Shown piece by piece: positions 35,419-44,163 of a stretch of DNA of 64,000 bases. Each line of letters begins with the position of its first letter. Within the stretch, counting starts at the first letter, position 1. This DNA is from Pseudomonas sp. Bout1. Its GTDB lineage: Bacteria > Pseudomonadota > Gammaproteobacteria > Pseudomonadales > Pseudomonadaceae. The position numbers and the translations under genes are program-made. The stretch is from positions 3,983,001 to 4,047,000 of the forward strand of contig NZ_JAVIWK010000001.1 of the NCBI RefSeq assembly GCF_034314165.1. Reading direction: 5' to 3'. The notes under the pieces are model-generated. The model was given only the letters and a program-made list of their open reading frames with translations. It searched no databases and was not told where the DNA came from.

Positions 35419-37452
35419 TTAAGGAAGCGGGACGTCAGTGCCGTCGCAGTACAGGCCATTTGTTCCACCTATCCGAACCCCGCGAATAAGAGGATGCGCT
35501 TCATCGGAAGGTAATGGTCCTTCAGGCAGGTTGATGGTGTACCAGATCCGCGCGGAGCCGGCCAGCCTTGCACCCGAGTTGGGCTGGATGGGTTTGTAGA
35601 TGGTCGCATAGGGCCCCAGGAGCAGCTCGAACCCCGAATTGATCATGGCTTGCGTGAGCGGTATGGAGTCCACACGACCCACTGCTGCCGGGACCGCTAT
35701 CGTTCCTGCATCGTCGCTGTAACCCCCCCAGTGCAGCGTAACCACCATCCTCAGTTCAAAGTGCTCCGAAGACGGGATAAACACCACTACGTTCCCGGGA
35801 GGAGTATCAGGCCTGAACGAAGCGCAGTTGATCGACCCCGCTACCGACAGATGTCGTACCTGCGGCGCGGCAAGCTCTTTGAAGTTGGCGTTCACCGTCA
35901 CCGTCGTGTCAGGTGAAAACTGGCGGTTGGTGCTGGCCCCTTGGGCAATGGTGTAGAACACCGTCTTGCGGCCATTGCCGTGACGCTCAATGAAGCTCCA
36001 CGGGATTGAGAGCGTAATCACCTGGCCAGCCGATGCGCCTGTCACCAGTTGGGTAGCAACGAGTTCGCCCGAATAGAAAAGGCGGATCGTAAAGTCGCTG
36101 GCATCCGGCGTGGGTGCCGTACTCCATAACGTTACCCGGGCGATCGCGGGCCGGTTGGCGTGGTCGCGCTCCAGCACGTCGTCGGGGCCTTCGGTACCGG
36201 TTGCGTCTTCCCCGTTCACGACTACGGGCAGCAGGTCATCGTTGATCGGGTCCGGGCCAATGGGAGTGGGGCCGACAACAAATAAGTCCAGGTTGACGGT
36301 GGTGGTCGGTATCGCCGGGTAGTCGACAGATCGCCGCCGCACCACATAGGAAACCGTCAACGGCAATAGCCCTCGAGTGGCGCCATAGAGGTCTTCCAAT
36401 ACCCTGTACGGAACGTGAACCTCCGCCGGGAACCGGCTGCTGCCCAGCGGCTGGGCATCCAAGTCAACGGTGGCGATGCTCGTCGTCAGTGTGACAAGGA
36501 TTTCATCTCCATCGGCGTTGCGCAGAAAGTTCGTATATTCAGGAATACGCACGATCATGCCGCCGTCCAGCCCTACATCCTCCCGATCAATCAATTCGTC
36601 GCTGGGGGGCGAGGTTCGGGCAACCAGCGGTGCCAGGAGGTTCTCAGGGGCCGGAAACAGACCCACGTCCAGGCTGTAGGAAGCAGAAAGCCGCGCCGGG
36701 TTTCCTGCTGCGTCGAACAACTCATACCGCAAACTGCGCAGGCCATCCGGGCTGGCGTCAACCACCGATAATGGCAATGGGAAGCTCAGGTCCGCAGGCA
36801 GAGTCCAACGTGGCGAAGGATCAGGCGGGCTGGGGGCATAGGGCTCATCGGAACCATTATAGTAAAGATACGCCCAATCGCCCGCAGCGCGACCTTGCGC
36901 CACATAATCCGGGATCGTAAACACTGCGGACTCATTGGGCTTGCCTTCAAAGTAGTCACGGTCGGCAGGTGTGGGCAGGTCGCCAGGTGGTATAGGCCCC
37001 GGCGGCGCACCGGGGAAGCTGGCATACGGTGGTGACAGGTCAACGATAACGGCCTGCGGAACTGATCGGGTCTCGTTGTCAGGACCAGCAACGTAAACTT
37101 CGTACATGGTCTCGTACCGCCCTGCGGGCCGCCGACCTTGAGCGATGTTTACCGGTACCTCAGCCCCTGGGTTAACAACGGTAAACGAATAAATGGGATC
37201 GCCCCACTCGCTGTCATCGAAATTTTTCCACCAGACAGTGACAGTATCGGGAGCAGCCGGATTGGTACTGAAGTCAGGCCATCGTGGAATGAAGAAATTC
37301 ATATTCTCACGCAGGTTGAATTCCCGTGAGATCAATCCAGGAAAGCCAGGCACCCCACCTTCAAAACGACCATCAGGCAAATTCAAGACACCCGGATCGG
37401 CACTTCGATTCTTTGCATAGTTACGGATAAAGTCGATCGTTTCCTTTTTCAT
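35419..37452 (-). CDS. Ig-like repeat protein (paralogue B)
   Basis: A 677-residue protein beginning MKKETIDFIRNYAKNRS, with no signal peptide or membrane segment. It consists of several strand-rich modules of about 110-140 residues joined by proline-rich linkers (GPIPPGDLPTPAD; FPAPENLLAPLV). It shares a module order and local motifs (IPWSFIE, then APQVRHLSV) with the next gene upstream (IPWSLIE, PPQVQHTLT), so the two are paralogues, and it is more distantly related to the 1280-residue protein. Cysteines cluster near the C terminus. The function is not known; an extracytoplasmic structural or binding role is a guess. Confidence 0.72.
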   Translation of the reverse strand: MKKETIDFIRNYAKNRSADPGVLNLPDGRFEGGVPGFPGLISREFNLRENMNFFIPRWPDFSTNPAAPDTVTVWWKNFDDSEWGDPIYSFTVVNPGAEVPVNIAQGRRPAGRYETMYEVYVAGPDNETRSVPQAVIVDLSPPYASFPGAPPGPIPPGDLPTPADRDYFEGKPNESAVFTIPDYVAQGRAAGDWAYLYYNGSDEPYAPSPPDPSPRWTLPADLSFPLPLSVVDASPDGLRSLRYELFDAAGNPARLSASYSLDVGLFPAPENLLAPLVARTSPPSDELIDREDVGLDGGMIVRIPEYTNFLRNADGDEILVTLTTSIATVDLDAQPLGSSRFPAEVHVPYRVLEDLYGATRGLLPLTVSYVVRRRSVDYPAIPTTTVNLDLFVVGPTPIGPDPINDDLLPVVVNGEDATGTEGPDDVLERDHANRPAIARVTLWSTAPTPDASDFTIRLFYSGELVATQLVTGASAGQVITLSIPWSFIERHGNGRKTVFYTIAQGASTNRQFSPDTTVTVNANFKELAAPQVRHLSVAGSINCASFRPDTPPGNVVVFIPSSEHFELRMVVTLHWGGYSDDAGTIAVPAAVGRVDSIPLTQAMINSGFELLLGPYATIYKPIQPNSGARLAGSARIWYTINLPEGPLPSDEAHPLIRGVRIGGTNGLYCDGTDVPLP

Positions 37453-37594
37453 TACTTGTCTCCAGATAGTAAGACGAATCACATCACACACACTTCCCTA
37501 TCGTTGACATAGCCGCTCGCGCCGCGAGACAAAGCGCTTGCACGCCTATCACACGCTGACTATTCCCTGCACAACAACGAGTACACTCAGTTTT

Positions 37595-39583
37595 TTAATC
37601 TTCGACCAACGTTGCCTTTCCATCATTAGTGCAACTAATGACATCACCCGGCTTACAAAACCCACCCCCTGAAAAGGTCAGGTCGATACGGATATGTCCG
37701 GTCCCCTTGACGTCTGGCCGGGAGTCACCCACCTTGCCCAGGTTGCGCCACACTTCGAAACTGGCGATAGCTGAACCGTAGTTGCGCGCAGGCTCCAGGG
37801 TCCGGTCGAACGGTTCCACCACAATGTTAATGCCGTTATCAATATGGGGTTGCAGCACCTGGATAGTTTCGTCGTATTCAGCGCCAGCAATAGGCTGTTC
37901 CCAGTTATTACGCCCATAGCATTTCCAGTAGAAATGCACTTGATCGTTAAGTTGCAGGCCGATATTGCCCGGAATCAACCAACGCACGCCATATAACGGA
38001 GAAGGCGAAGAACAACAGACCAGATACTCGTTAGTCAGGGTGTGCTGAACTTGCGGAGGGGTAAAGTCAATCAGCGCCGTCACATCGACATCCACAAAAG
38101 TTGGCAGTGACTGTTGTTCGTTGACCCCATTACTGGTGAGGTAATGGACCGGCAACAGTGGATTGACCGTCCCCTCGATCAGGCTCCAGGGGATATCGGT
38201 AAACCACACGAGCTGCCCTCCTACCTCACCCAACTGCACGCGATGGCTGGCCACCGGCCCAACATTGTTCCAGAACAGGCTGAGCAATTGACCCGCGACC
38301 GGGCCTGCGAACAAAGGAACAAATGCCTGGGCATCCAGCCCACGATCCAGATGATTGAGCTGATTGGGAGTCCTGGAGCCGCGCCCTATCACCGTGACTC
38401 TGGCCAGGTCCGGGTTAAGCAATGCGGGCGCATTGGAATGGTCCTGGCCGGCAATCGTCAGGTCGACATTGAAACGTTCCGATAAGGAACGAAATGGAGG
38501 CTGGGGGCTGCGAATGATTTCGTAGCGCACCACCGCTGCTTCGGGAACCAGTACAGGCTCAGTGCCCCTAAGGATCAGCCATGGAATTTCCACATCACAC
38601 GGGAAGCCCAGTACCGGCTGCGGGACTGTCGGACGGGCATTCCAATAGGCGATTACCTGGTCCCCCGGCGCCCAATCGTCGTAGGCGGGGTCAATACGCA
38701 TGAACACGCCACGACGTGCATCATCGCGCTTGATCAGGCTGTCGTCGTACGCTGGTGGCCGAATTTGCGGACGCGGCAAGTTGCTCGGCAACGGCGTAAG
38801 TGCCAGCTGAAACAGCAGTCCGGCACTCTGGCTGCTGAAATTACCCGCCTCGTCAAAAATGCGGTAGAAAATATAGGCGTCGCCGTTGTTCAACCTGCGA
38901 AAAATATCGGGGTCCACGTAAGCAATCAGCGGGTCGGAGGTTGACGCAATCACGTACTCAGCGTCTGGCGCGCTTAACGGCGGGTTATCCCGGTTGGACA
39001 CGTAGAACTCAAGCCGGTCATTGGCCGCGCGCACGGTATAGAACGGAATATTGAACCCCACTGGCACGTTATCGAGCAGGTATTGCTCATCGACGTTCGG
39101 GGTCGGGGCAACGACAAAATCCACAGTATCCAGTGGGTTCAGTAACTCAGGCGAGTCCAGATCGATGGTGAGTGTTCTTCTGGGAATCAACTCACTGACG
39201 CCGCCAAAGGAATCCTCAACCGAGTAGTAAAGTTGCGCGGTGCCGGAGCCCTCATCAGTCAATCGTGACAGGGGCACCTCCAGTGAGATAACCGCGGCCA
39301 GAGGGGGTGGCGGGCCAAACACCTGCCGCGAATCAACCACCTCATCGACACCCGCCCACACCCAGTGAAGGCGCACGGTGTGCGGCTCATCCAAAGGCTC
39401 GGGTGGCGGGTTCCACATCGGGATGTTGACCTGCAGCGGGCCCTGCAGGCGCGAGCGCGGGATCAGGCCCCGAGGGTCACCACTGTCGACGCCGGGTATG
39501 TCCATCGGGTCCAGCAACACGGTGCCCCCGTCGTCCGCGCCCAAGGGTTTGATCAGGTAAGTGGATTCAGTGACGTCAGACAT
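37595..39583 (-). CDS. Ig-like repeat protein (paralogue C)
   Basis: A 662-residue protein of the same type as the product of 35419-37452. Strand-rich modules alternate with linkers such as LPSNLPRPQIRPPAYDD. Motifs shared with its neighbour include NIPMW/FIPRW near the N terminus, a DAYIFYRIFDEAGN segment, and IPWSLIE. The C-terminal 110 residues hold six cysteines (CCSS, WKCYG, FCKPGDVISC), which could form disulfides if exported, but no signal peptide is present. GAGG precedes the ATG at 39583. It is 142 bases upstream of paralogue B on the same strand and may be co-transcribed. Confidence 0.72.
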   Translation of the reverse strand: MSDVTESTYLIKPLGADDGGTVLLDPMDIPGVDSGDPRGLIPRSRLQGPLQVNIPMWNPPPEPLDEPHTVRLHWVWAGVDEVVDSRQVFGPPPPLAAVISLEVPLSRLTDEGSGTAQLYYSVEDSFGGVSELIPRRTLTIDLDSPELLNPLDTVDFVVAPTPNVDEQYLLDNVPVGFNIPFYTVRAANDRLEFYVSNRDNPPLSAPDAEYVIASTSDPLIAYVDPDIFRRLNNGDAYIFYRIFDEAGNFSSQSAGLLFQLALTPLPSNLPRPQIRPPAYDDSLIKRDDARRGVFMRIDPAYDDWAPGDQVIAYWNARPTVPQPVLGFPCDVEIPWLILRGTEPVLVPEAAVVRYEIIRSPQPPFRSLSERFNVDLTIAGQDHSNAPALLNPDLARVTVIGRGSRTPNQLNHLDRGLDAQAFVPLFAGPVAGQLLSLFWNNVGPVASHRVQLGEVGGQLVWFTDIPWSLIEGTVNPLLPVHYLTSNGVNEQQSLPTFVDVDVTALIDFTPPQVQHTLTNEYLVCCSSPSPLYGVRWLIPGNIGLQLNDQVHFYWKCYGRNNWEQPIAGAEYDETIQVLQPHIDNGINIVVEPFDRTLEPARNYGSAIASFEVWRNLGKVGDSRPDVKGTGHIRIDLTFSGGGFCKPGDVISCTNDGKATLVED

Positions 39584-39791
39584 GGGTTTAATCCTCAACA
39601 GGGTGAACAGTGGCCGGCCGGCAGGCGGCGTGTGTATACCAAGTGGCGTTGAGAGAATTAAGCGCCCGATTTCTTCGTCCGGATACTGTCAGAATTAACA
39701 GGTGGGCCCCTCCATTCGTCGCTTTTGCTCGGCCTTGCTGCCAGGGCGGTTACTGAGCAGCTCTTGACGAAATTTCCTACTTGGTGTTTCC

Positions 39792-39805
39792 TGAAACCGG
39801 TTTCA
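39792..39805. promoter_or_regulatory. PtxS operator upstream of ptxS
   Basis: TGAAACCGGTTTCA, a perfect 14-base palindrome identical to the known PtxS operator, 54 bases before the ptxS start. It implies autoregulation relieved by 2-ketogluconate. The remaining sequence of 39584-39859 shows no gene. Confidence 0.92.
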
Positions 39806-39859
39806 GCTATTGGTTTCGCCTTGGAGCCCAGATAAATCCAATAAGAAAGGCCCGCCGCC

Positions 39860-40873
39860 GTGACTACTTTTTCCGCCGCCCAACGCAGCCGCGTGACCAT
39901 GCTTGACGTCGCCGAGCGCGCCGGTGTGTCCAAGGCCAGCGTGTCGCGTTTTATCGGCGACGACCGCGCCCTACTCTCCGATGCCATCGCCCTGCGCATC
40001 GAACAGGCCATCGACGAACTGGGCTACCGCCCCAACCAGATGGCCCGCGGCCTGAAACGTGGGCGCACCCGCCTGATCGGCATGCTGGTGGCCGATATCC
40101 GCAACCCGTATTCGATTGCCGTGATGCACGGCGTGGAAACCGCCTGCCGCCAGCACGGCTACAGCCTGGTGGTGTGCAACACCGACCGCGATGACGAACA
40201 GGAGCGCCAGCACCTGGCGGCCCTGCGCGCCTACAACATCGAAGGCCTGATCGTGAACACCCTCGGCCATCACCGAGGCCTTTTGCTGGAACTGCAACGG
40301 GAAATTCCCCTGGTGCTGGTGGACCGCAAGGTCGAACCGCTGCACAGCGACCTGGTGGGGCTGGATAACCCGGTGGCCGTACGCATGGCCGTGGAGCACC
40401 TCGAACAGCAAGGCTACCGCGACCTGCTATTGGTCAGCGAAGCGCCCGATGGCACCAGCTCAAGGTTGGAACGGCTGGACAGTTTCAAGGCGGAGATTAC
40501 CAACCGTCCGGCGTTGACCGGCGCCGTACTGGAGTTGGACGGCGAACTGGAACAGCATCTGCAAAAGTTTCTAGGCAAATCCGGCCCCAAGGCGTTGTTC
40601 TGCGCCAACGGAATCGCGGCACTGGCGTGTACCCGCGCATTGAAAAATCTAGGCTGCGACCTGTTTGATGACGTAGGCCTGATCGCCCTGGATGACCTCG
40701 ACTGGTACCCGCTGGTGGGCAACGGCATCACCGCCCTCGCCCAGCCCACCGAGGCCATTGGCGCCAGTGCGTTTGACTGTTTACTCAAGCGCTTGCGCGG
40801 CGATAGCCAGCCCCCACGCACCCTGGACTTCTTGCCGCAACTGATCATTCGAGGCTCCACCAGGTGCCCGTAG
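39860..40873 (+). CDS. ptxS: LacI-family repressor PtxS
   Basis: A 337-residue repressor of 2-ketogluconate catabolism. The N-terminal HTH (MLDVAERAGVSKASVSRFIG) and hinge are followed by a periplasmic-binding-protein-like effector domain. Identification rests on the operator palindromes before ptxS and before kguE and on the conserved order ptxS-kguE-kguK-kguT-kguD. Start is GTG 39860. Its TAG stop codon lies inside the left arm of a long inverted repeat. In P. aeruginosa PtxS binds 2-ketogluconate, which releases it from DNA. Confidence 0.92.
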   Translation: MTTFSAAQRSRVTMLDVAERAGVSKASVSRFIGDDRALLSDAIALRIEQAIDELGYRPNQMARGLKRGRTRLIGMLVADIRNPYSIAVMHGVETACRQHGYSLVVCNTDRDDEQERQHLAALRAYNIEGLIVNTLGHHRGLLLELQREIPLVLVDRKVEPLHSDLVGLDNPVAVRMAVEHLEQQGYRDLLLVSEAPDGTSSRLERLDSFKAEITNRPALTGAVLELDGELEQHLQKFLGKSGPKALFCANGIAALACTRALKNLGCDLFDDVGLIALDDLDWYPLVGNGITALAQPTEAIGASAFDCLLKRLRGDSQPPRTLDFLPQLIIRGSTRCP

Positions 40874-40958
40874 CAGCTGTCGAGCCCGGGCGAGGCTGCG
40901 GTTGCGATGTGTCAGGTACACCGCCGACGCAGCCTCGCCCGGGCTCGACAGCTGCTAC
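40870..40958. repeat. Long perfect inverted repeat overlapping the ptxS stop
   Basis: Two perfect 31-base arms (40870-40900 and 40928-40958, beginning GTAGCAGCTGTCGAGCC) enclose 27 bases. The left arm contains the ptxS stop codon. It belongs to a different REP-like family from the other repeats in this window and may terminate or stabilise the ptxS transcript. Confidence 0.85.
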
Positions 40959-40991
40959 GCCTGGTTCAATTCAACATTTTTCGAATAAAAA

Positions 40992-41005
40992 TGAAACCGG
41001 TTTCA
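40992..41005. promoter_or_regulatory. PtxS operator upstream of kguE
   Basis: TGAAACCGGTTTCA, identical to the copy at 39792, 13 bases before the kguE start codon. PtxS bound here would block transcription of the kgu operon. Confidence 0.92.
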
Positions 41006-41011
41006 GAGGTA

Positions 41012-41019
41012 AACAACAA
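41012..41019 (+). promoter_or_regulatory. Crc/Hfq CA motif at the kguE start
   Basis: AACAACAA matches the AANAANAA motif bound by Hfq with Crc in Pseudomonas. It runs from the ribosome-binding site (AGAGGT) into the start codon, which would allow catabolite repression of kguE translation. Confidence 0.6.
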
Positions 41020-41801
41020 TGCATAAATACCCCGTTTCCATCAGCCTTTCCAGCTACGGTGCCGACCTGGTCCGCCAGCAAGGCCAGTTGAGTTTCGTCG
41101 AGGTGCTGGCTGCCGCCGGCGCGCAACGCATCGAATGGCGTGAAGAGCTGCTGACCACCGAGCAGCCCGCTGAACTGGCCCAAGCCGCGGCGGATCACCA
41201 CCTGGAATGCGTGTTTTCATCGCCCTTGGAACTCTGGGTTGCTGGCCGCTCCCAACCCAGCGCCGAACTCGCCGCCACCCTCGACCGCGCCCAGGCATTC
41301 GGCGCCCGCTGGCTGAAAGTATCCCTGGGCTATTTCACCGACACCAACGACCTGGACAGCTTGAGCGCCCTGCTCAACCGGCATCCGGTCAAGCTGCTGG
41401 TGGAAAACGACCAGACCCTGCACGGCGGGCGCATCGAGCCGATGCAGCGGTTTTTCAACGAAGTCGAACGCCTGGCCCTGCCGGTGAAGATGACCTTCGA
41501 TATCGGCAACTGGCAATGGCAGGACCAATCCGCGATCACCGCCGCGCGCCTGCTGGGCCGGCATGTGGATTACCTGCACTGCAAGGCCGTGGCCCGCCGC
41601 GCCGACGGCAAGCTGGTGGCCCTGCCGCCGGGCGCTGCCGACCTGCATCTGTGGGAACAACTGCTGGGGCACATGACTCAAGGTATTACCCGGGCCGTGG
41701 AATTTCCGCTGCAAGGTGATGACCTGGTGCACGTCACCGCGCAGCAGGTTGCCGCCCTCGCCGTCCTCGGCCAGCCCCGCGTGGAGAACGCACATGTCTG
41801 A
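41019..41801 (+). CDS. kguE: KguE, sugar phosphate isomerase/epimerase-family protein
   Basis: A 260-residue TIM-barrel protein (xylose-isomerase-like/AP-endonuclease 2 superfamily), with metal-ligand residues in VENDQT, TFDIGNWQW and HCKAVARR. It is the first gene of the 2-ketogluconate operon and shows the conserved position between ptxS and kguK; its exact reaction has not been firmly established in Pseudomonas. The next gene overlaps its end by 8 bases, indicating translational coupling. Confidence 0.88.
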   Translation: MHKYPVSISLSSYGADLVRQQGQLSFVEVLAAAGAQRIEWREELLTTEQPAELAQAAADHHLECVFSSPLELWVAGRSQPSAELAATLDRAQAFGARWLKVSLGYFTDTNDLDSLSALLNRHPVKLLVENDQTLHGGRIEPMQRFFNEVERLALPVKMTFDIGNWQWQDQSAITAARLLGRHVDYLHCKAVARRADGKLVALPPGAADLHLWEQLLGHMTQGITRAVEFPLQGDDLVHVTAQQVAALAVLGQPRVENAHV

Positions 41802-42762
41802 GATCGATATCCTGTCGTTTGGTGAAACCATGGCGATGTTTGTCGCCGAACAGACCGGCGACCTGGCCCAGGTTGCGCAGTTTCACAAGCGCATTGCCGG
41901 CGCCGACAGCAACGTCGCCATCGGCCTGTCACGCCTGGGTTTCAACGTGGCGTGGTTGAGCCGCGTAGGTGCCGATTCCCTCGGGCGCTTTGTGGTGGAC
42001 ACCCTGCAAAACGAAGGCCTGGACTGCCGGCATGTGGCGGTCGATCCGTTGCACCCCACGGGCTTTCAGCTCAAGTCCCGTGAAGAAGCCGGCGATGACC
42101 CGCAGGTGGAATACTTCCGCCGTGGCTCCGCGGCCAGCCATTTGTCGGTGGAGGCGATCAAGCCCGAGCTGTTGCAAGCCCGGCATCTGCACGCCACCGG
42201 CATTCCGCCGGCGCTGTCGGACGCCACGCGCGAGCTGTCGCGCGAGTTGATGACGCAAATGCGCGCAGCCGGGCGCAGCGTGTCCTTCGACCCGAACCTG
42301 CGCCCGTCCCTGTGGGCAAACGAGCAACGCATGATCAGCGAAATCAACGCCCTCGCCTGCCTGGCGGATTGGGTGCTGCCGGGCTTGAGCGAAGGCCGCT
42401 TGCTCACTGGCTTTGAAGACCCGGCCGACATCGCCGCGTTCTACCTGGACCAGGGCGTGGAAGCCGTGGCCATCAAGCTCGGCCCCCACGGCGCGTATTA
42501 CCGCACCCAGCTGGACCAGGGGTTTGTCGCCGCCGTGCCGGTGGCCAAGGTGGTCGACACGGTGGGCGCAGGCGACGGGTTTGCCGTGGGCATGATCAGC
42601 GCGCTGCTGGAAAATTTAAGCTTCAGCGAGGCCGTGCAGCGCGGCAACTGGATCGGCAGCCGCGCGGTACAGAGCCGTGGCGACATGGAAGGCTTGCCGT
42701 TGCGTGAAGATCTCCCCGCCTACTGTAGGAGCGAGCTTGCTCGCGAAGGTCGTCAACGATGA
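41794..42762 (+). CDS. kguK: 2-ketogluconate kinase
   Basis: A 322-residue PfkB-family kinase that phosphorylates 2-ketogluconate to 2-keto-6-phosphogluconate in the cytoplasm. The PfkB signature with the catalytic aspartate is VDTVGAGDGFAVG, and the N-terminal motif is ADSNVAIGLSRLG. ATG 41794 overlaps the kguE stop. The final 13 codons (CRSELAREGRQR plus stop) are encoded by the arm of a REPIN, so the natural C terminus has apparently been replaced by repeat-derived sequence. Confidence 0.9.
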   Translation: MSEIDILSFGETMAMFVAEQTGDLAQVAQFHKRIAGADSNVAIGLSRLGFNVAWLSRVGADSLGRFVVDTLQNEGLDCRHVAVDPLHPTGFQLKSREEAGDDPQVEYFRRGSAASHLSVEAIKPELLQARHLHATGIPPALSDATRELSRELMTQMRAAGRSVSFDPNLRPSLWANEQRMISEINALACLADWVLPGLSEGRLLTGFEDPADIAAFYLDQGVEAVAIKLGPHGAYYRTQLDQGFVAAVPVAKVVDTVGAGDGFAVGMISALLENLSFSEAVQRGNWIGSRAVQSRGDMEGLPLREDLPAYCRSELAREGRQR

Positions 42763-42823
42763 CGCAGGACACCTGAATAAACGCGGCGCCCTTACGCTTT
42801 TCGCGAGCAAGCTCGCGCCTACA
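42724..42823. repeat. REPIN, GCGAGCTTGCTCGC family, overlapping kguK
   Basis: Arms TGTAGGAGCGAGCTTGCTCG and its counterpart CGAGCAAGCTCGCGCCTACA. The left arm supplies the last codons and stop of kguK; the right arm ends 44 bases before kguT. Such structures often protect upstream mRNA from 3' decay. Confidence 0.85.
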
Positions 42824-42867
42824 CAACTACCTGTTGCCACAACTACAACAAGCTCAGGAGCAACCCC

Positions 42868-44163
42868 ATGGAACCGTTGAAACTCGCCACCCGCCGTTGG
42901 TGGTACATCATGCCCATCGTGTTTATCACCTACAGCCTGGCGTACCTGGACCGCGCCAACTACGGCTTTGCCGCCGCCTCCGGGATGGCCGAAGACCTGA
43001 TGATCACCCCGGGCATGTCGTCATTGCTCGGTGCGCTGTTCTTTCTCGGCTACTTTTTCTTTCAGGTGCCGGGCGCGATCTACGCGCAAAAACGCAGCGT
43101 GAAGAAGCTGATTTTTGTCAGCCTGATCCTCTGGGGCGGCCTGGCCACCCTGACCGGCATGGTGTCCAACGCCTACATGCTGGTCGTGATCCGCTTCATG
43201 CTCGGGGTGGTCGAAGCCGCCGTCATGCCGGCGATGCTCGTGTACCTGTGCCACTGGTTCACCCGTGCCGAACGCTCCCGGGCCAACACCTTCCTGATCC
43301 TCGGCAACCCCGTGACCATGATGTGGATGTCAGTGGTCTCGGGCTATCTGGTGCAGCATTTCAGCTGGCGCTGGATGTTTATCATCGAAGGTTTGCCAGC
43401 GGTGATCTGGGCGTTTATCTGGTGGAAGCTGGCGGATGAAAAACCCGCCGATGCCAAATGGTTGAGCGCCCAGCATAAAAAAGACCTGGAAACCGCCCTC
43501 GCCGAAGAACAGGTGGGCATCAAGGCGGTGAAGAATTACGCCGAGGCCTTCCGCTCGCCCAAGGTGATCATCCTGGCGCTGCAGTTTTTCTGCTGGAGCA
43601 TCGGCGTGTACGGCTTTGTGTTGTGGCTGCCGTCGATCCTCAAGGCCGGCTTGAAAATGGACATGGTGGAGGCCGGCTGGCTGTCGGCGCTGCCGTATCT
43701 GGCGGCGGTGATCGGCATGCTGGTGGTGTCCTGGGGCTCGGACAAACTGCAAAAACGTAAACGCTTTGTGTGGCCACCGTTGTTGATCGCCTCCATCGCG
43801 TTTTATGCGTCCTACGCGTTGGGCGCCGAGCACTTCTGGTGGTCATACACCCTGCTGGTGATCGCCGGGGCCTGCATGTACGCGCCGTACGGGCCGTTTT
43901 TCGCGATTGTGCCGGAGATCCTCCCGGCCAACGTCGCCGGCGGCGCCATGGCGCTGATCAACAGCATGGGCGCCCTCGGCTCGTTCGGCGGCTCCTACCT
44001 GGTGGGTTACCTCAACAGCAGCACCGGTTCGCCCGGGGCCTCGTACCTGCTGATGAGCGGTGCGTTGCTGGTGTCGGTGGTGCTGACGATCTTTCTCAAG
44101 CCGGGCGCCAGTGACCGCGAGCGCGCCCCGCTGCATTCCCTTGAATTGAAGGTAAAGACCTGA
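42868..44163 (+). CDS. kguT: 2-ketogluconate transporter (MFS)
   Basis: A 431-residue major-facilitator protein of the anion:cation symporter branch with 12 predicted membrane segments. The N-terminal motif YLDRANYGFAA is characteristic of the hexuronate/ketogluconate transporters. It imports 2-ketogluconate made in the periplasm from glucose via gluconate. AGGAG precedes the ATG. Its TGA overlaps the start of kguD by one base. Confidence 0.92.
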   Translation: MEPLKLATRRWWYIMPIVFITYSLAYLDRANYGFAAASGMAEDLMITPGMSSLLGALFFLGYFFFQVPGAIYAQKRSVKKLIFVSLILWGGLATLTGMVSNAYMLVVIRFMLGVVEAAVMPAMLVYLCHWFTRAERSRANTFLILGNPVTMMWMSVVSGYLVQHFSWRWMFIIEGLPAVIWAFIWWKLADEKPADAKWLSAQHKKDLETALAEEQVGIKAVKNYAEAFRSPKVIILALQFFCWSIGVYGFVLWLPSILKAGLKMDMVEAGWLSALPYLAAVIGMLVVSWGSDKLQKRKRFVWPPLLIASIAFYASYALGAEHFWWSYTLLVIAGACMYAPYGPFFAIVPEILPANVAGGAMALINSMGALGSFGGSYLVGYLNSSTGSPGASYLLMSGALLVSVVLTIFLKPGASDRERAPLHSLELKVKT

